Source: Candidatus Parcubacteria bacterium
GTDB taxonomy: Bacteria > Patescibacteriota > Minisyncoccia > UBA6257 > 2-01-FULL-56-20
DNA: 15,501 nt
NCBI GenBank assembly: GCA_027424065.1
Contig: DAIBYH010000009.1
Location: 1 to 15,501, forward strand
Reading direction: 5' to 3'
Within the stretch, counting starts at the first letter, position 1. Each line of letters begins with the position of its first letter. Below, piece by piece: positions 14,901-15,501 of the stretch. The notes under the pieces are model-generated. The model saw only the letters and a list, made by a program, of their open reading frames with translations, was not told the origin of the DNA and made no database searches. A program made the translations under genes and the position numbers.

Positions 14901-14938
14901 CGCATCTCTTAATAAACGATCGTTTATTAAGAGATGCG
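14901..14938. repeat. Perfect 38-bp palindrome beside the recombinase gene
   Basis: Each arm is 19 bp; the left arm is CGCATCTCTTAATAAACGA and the right arm is its exact complement with no spacer. It begins 16 nt beyond the recombinase stop codon. Read as a tyrosine-recombinase site, it splits into 11-bp arms TCTCTTAATAA and TTATTAAGAGA around an 8-bp ACGATCGT. It lacks a following T-run on either strand, so it is not a standard terminator. Confidence 0.9.
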
Positions 14939-14953
14939 GGGTTTAGCGATTTT

Positions 14954-15501
14954 TCATCCACCTGTTTCATCACGACGTTTCCCGTGGAAGGTCTTATGGA
15001 TCTCGCGGAGCTGCTTGTCGGTGAGGTGCGTGTAGATCTGCGTCGTCGCAATGTTCGCGTGCCCCAGGAGTTCCTGGACCGACCGGATATCTGCTCCGTT
15101 CATCAGGAGATCGGTCGCAAAGCTATGCCGCAATTCGTGCGCATGGACGGGTTTTATGATGCCGGCTTGCCGCGAGCGGAATGCGACGACGCGCTCCGCT
15201 GAGCGGGGTGTGATGCGGCCGATGATCTTTCCTGACTTGTTGATGCTGACAAAAAGCGCCGTTTCGGCGTCGGCGCGTTTTTCAAGATACCGACGGATAG
15301 CTTCTTTTGCCGAAGGAGAAAGGAAAACGACGCGGATCTTATCGCCTTTTCCGCGTACGGAGAGCTCGCCCCGTTTGAGGTCCAGATAGCGGTCCAGCGA
15401 ACAGAGTTCTGCGAGCCGGAGGCCGGTGGAGAAGAATGTTTCAAGGATCGCTTTGTCTCGCAGGTCGCGCAGCGTGTCTTCTTTCGGTGCCGCGAGCAGG
15501 T
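14954..15501 (-). CDS. Tyrosine recombinase (XerC/XerD-like), C-terminal part
   Basis: The minus-strand frame is open from the window edge to a TGA at 14954-14956 and gives the last 181 residues of a site-specific recombinase. The catalytic set is complete in the visible part: Arg in TGLRLAEL (residue 28 of the fragment), Lys in RGKGDK (51), HELRH with His121 and Arg124, His in LLGHANI (147) and the nucleophile Tyr in QIYTH (156). The pattern is that of the Xer group, which resolves chromosome dimers at dif, but integrases of mobile elements share it. The N-terminal DNA-binding domain lies outside the window. A pair of related palindromes lies directly beyond its stop codon. Confidence 0.93.
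   Translation of the reverse strand, partial: LLAAPKEDTLRDLRDKAILETFFSTGLRLAELCSLDRYLDLKRGELSVRGKGDKIRVVFLSPSAKEAIRRYLEKRADAETALFVSINKSGKIIGRITPRSAERVVAFRSRQAGIIKPVHAHELRHSFATDLLMNGADIRSVQELLGHANIATTQIYTHLTDKQLREIHKTFHGKRRDETGG

Larger units (their letters stand above)
14755..14953. other. Non-coding stretch between convergent genes
   Basis: No credible gene is present in these 199 nt. It holds a short hairpin (ATCCGC, AAG, GCGGAT at 14809-14823), a degenerate palindrome (14824-14861), a half copy CGTTTATT (14866-14873) and a perfect 38-bp palindrome (14901-14938). Confidence 0.7.

Noticed and set aside
14901-14938. Palindrome as an ordinary intrinsic terminator of the recombinase gene
   Set aside because: The stem is AT-rich with no loop, and the bases after it on the minus strand (AGTTCATTCTTCTT) are not a T-run. 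A role in RNA 3' ends is not excluded but is not supported.
14702-15202. Plus-strand open frames over the palindromes and the recombinase (also 15051-15389)
   Set aside because: They run through a terminator, palindromes and the antisense of a recombinase with all catalytic residues in its own frame.
15154-15444. Minus-strand 96-codon frame inside the recombinase
   Set aside because: It is in the wrong frame. The neighbouring minus-strand frame, open from the window edge to 14954, carries the recombinase motifs.

Overview
The window looks like a piece of a GC-rich, gene-dense bacterial chromosome, most likely from the Patescibacteria (Candidate Phyla Radiation, Parcubacteria-like). The evidence is reduced housekeeping proteins (an IF2 of 492 aa that starts at its G domain, an HrcA of 220 aa, a VIT1-like protein of 165 aa), a PilM-PilN fusion, many genes with no Shine-Dalgarno, and a tRNA without an encoded CCA end. 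TGA is used as a stop (infB, hrcA, rbfA), so the genetic code is the standard bacterial one. The taxonomic call is inference from gene style, not from a marker-gene tree.

Layout. (1) 102-1655: type IV pilus PilM-PilN fusion. (2) 1694-3547: a promoter, then infB and rbfA, two translation and ribosome-maturation genes. (3) 3554-5634: a P1B-like metal ATPase with an odd membrane motif, overlapped by a DUF167 gene. (4) 5658-6155, minus strand: a minimal VIT1/CCC1-type transporter, divergent from the next block. (5) 6197-12283: a heat-shock cluster hrcA, grpE, dnaK, membrane protein, small protein, dnaJ, GNAT acetyltransferase, ending in an intrinsic terminator. It begins with a CIRCE-like operator laid over a near-consensus promoter. 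(6) 12285-12709, minus strand: tRNA-Met(CAT), then a small cysteine-containing protein, each with recognisable signals. (7) 12761-14754: gpmI (glycolysis) and a small membrane protein with its own promoter and a strong Shine-Dalgarno, closed by a terminator. (8) 14755-15501: a non-coding stretch with a perfect 38-bp palindrome and a degenerate second copy, just downstream of the C-terminal part of a Xer-type tyrosine recombinase (minus strand, cut by the window edge).

How the parts work together. HrcA should bind the CIRCE-like site and repress its own operon, which supplies the complete DnaK-DnaJ-GrpE chaperone machine. Several genes (infB, hrcA, dnaJ, gpmI) have a good -10 box only 6-9 nt before the ATG, so their mRNAs should be leaderless or nearly so. 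The least explained signals are the recombinase-proximal palindrome pair, the inverted array of 8-mers between hrcA and grpE, and the Cys-Ala-Asp-Asp motif in the ATPase.
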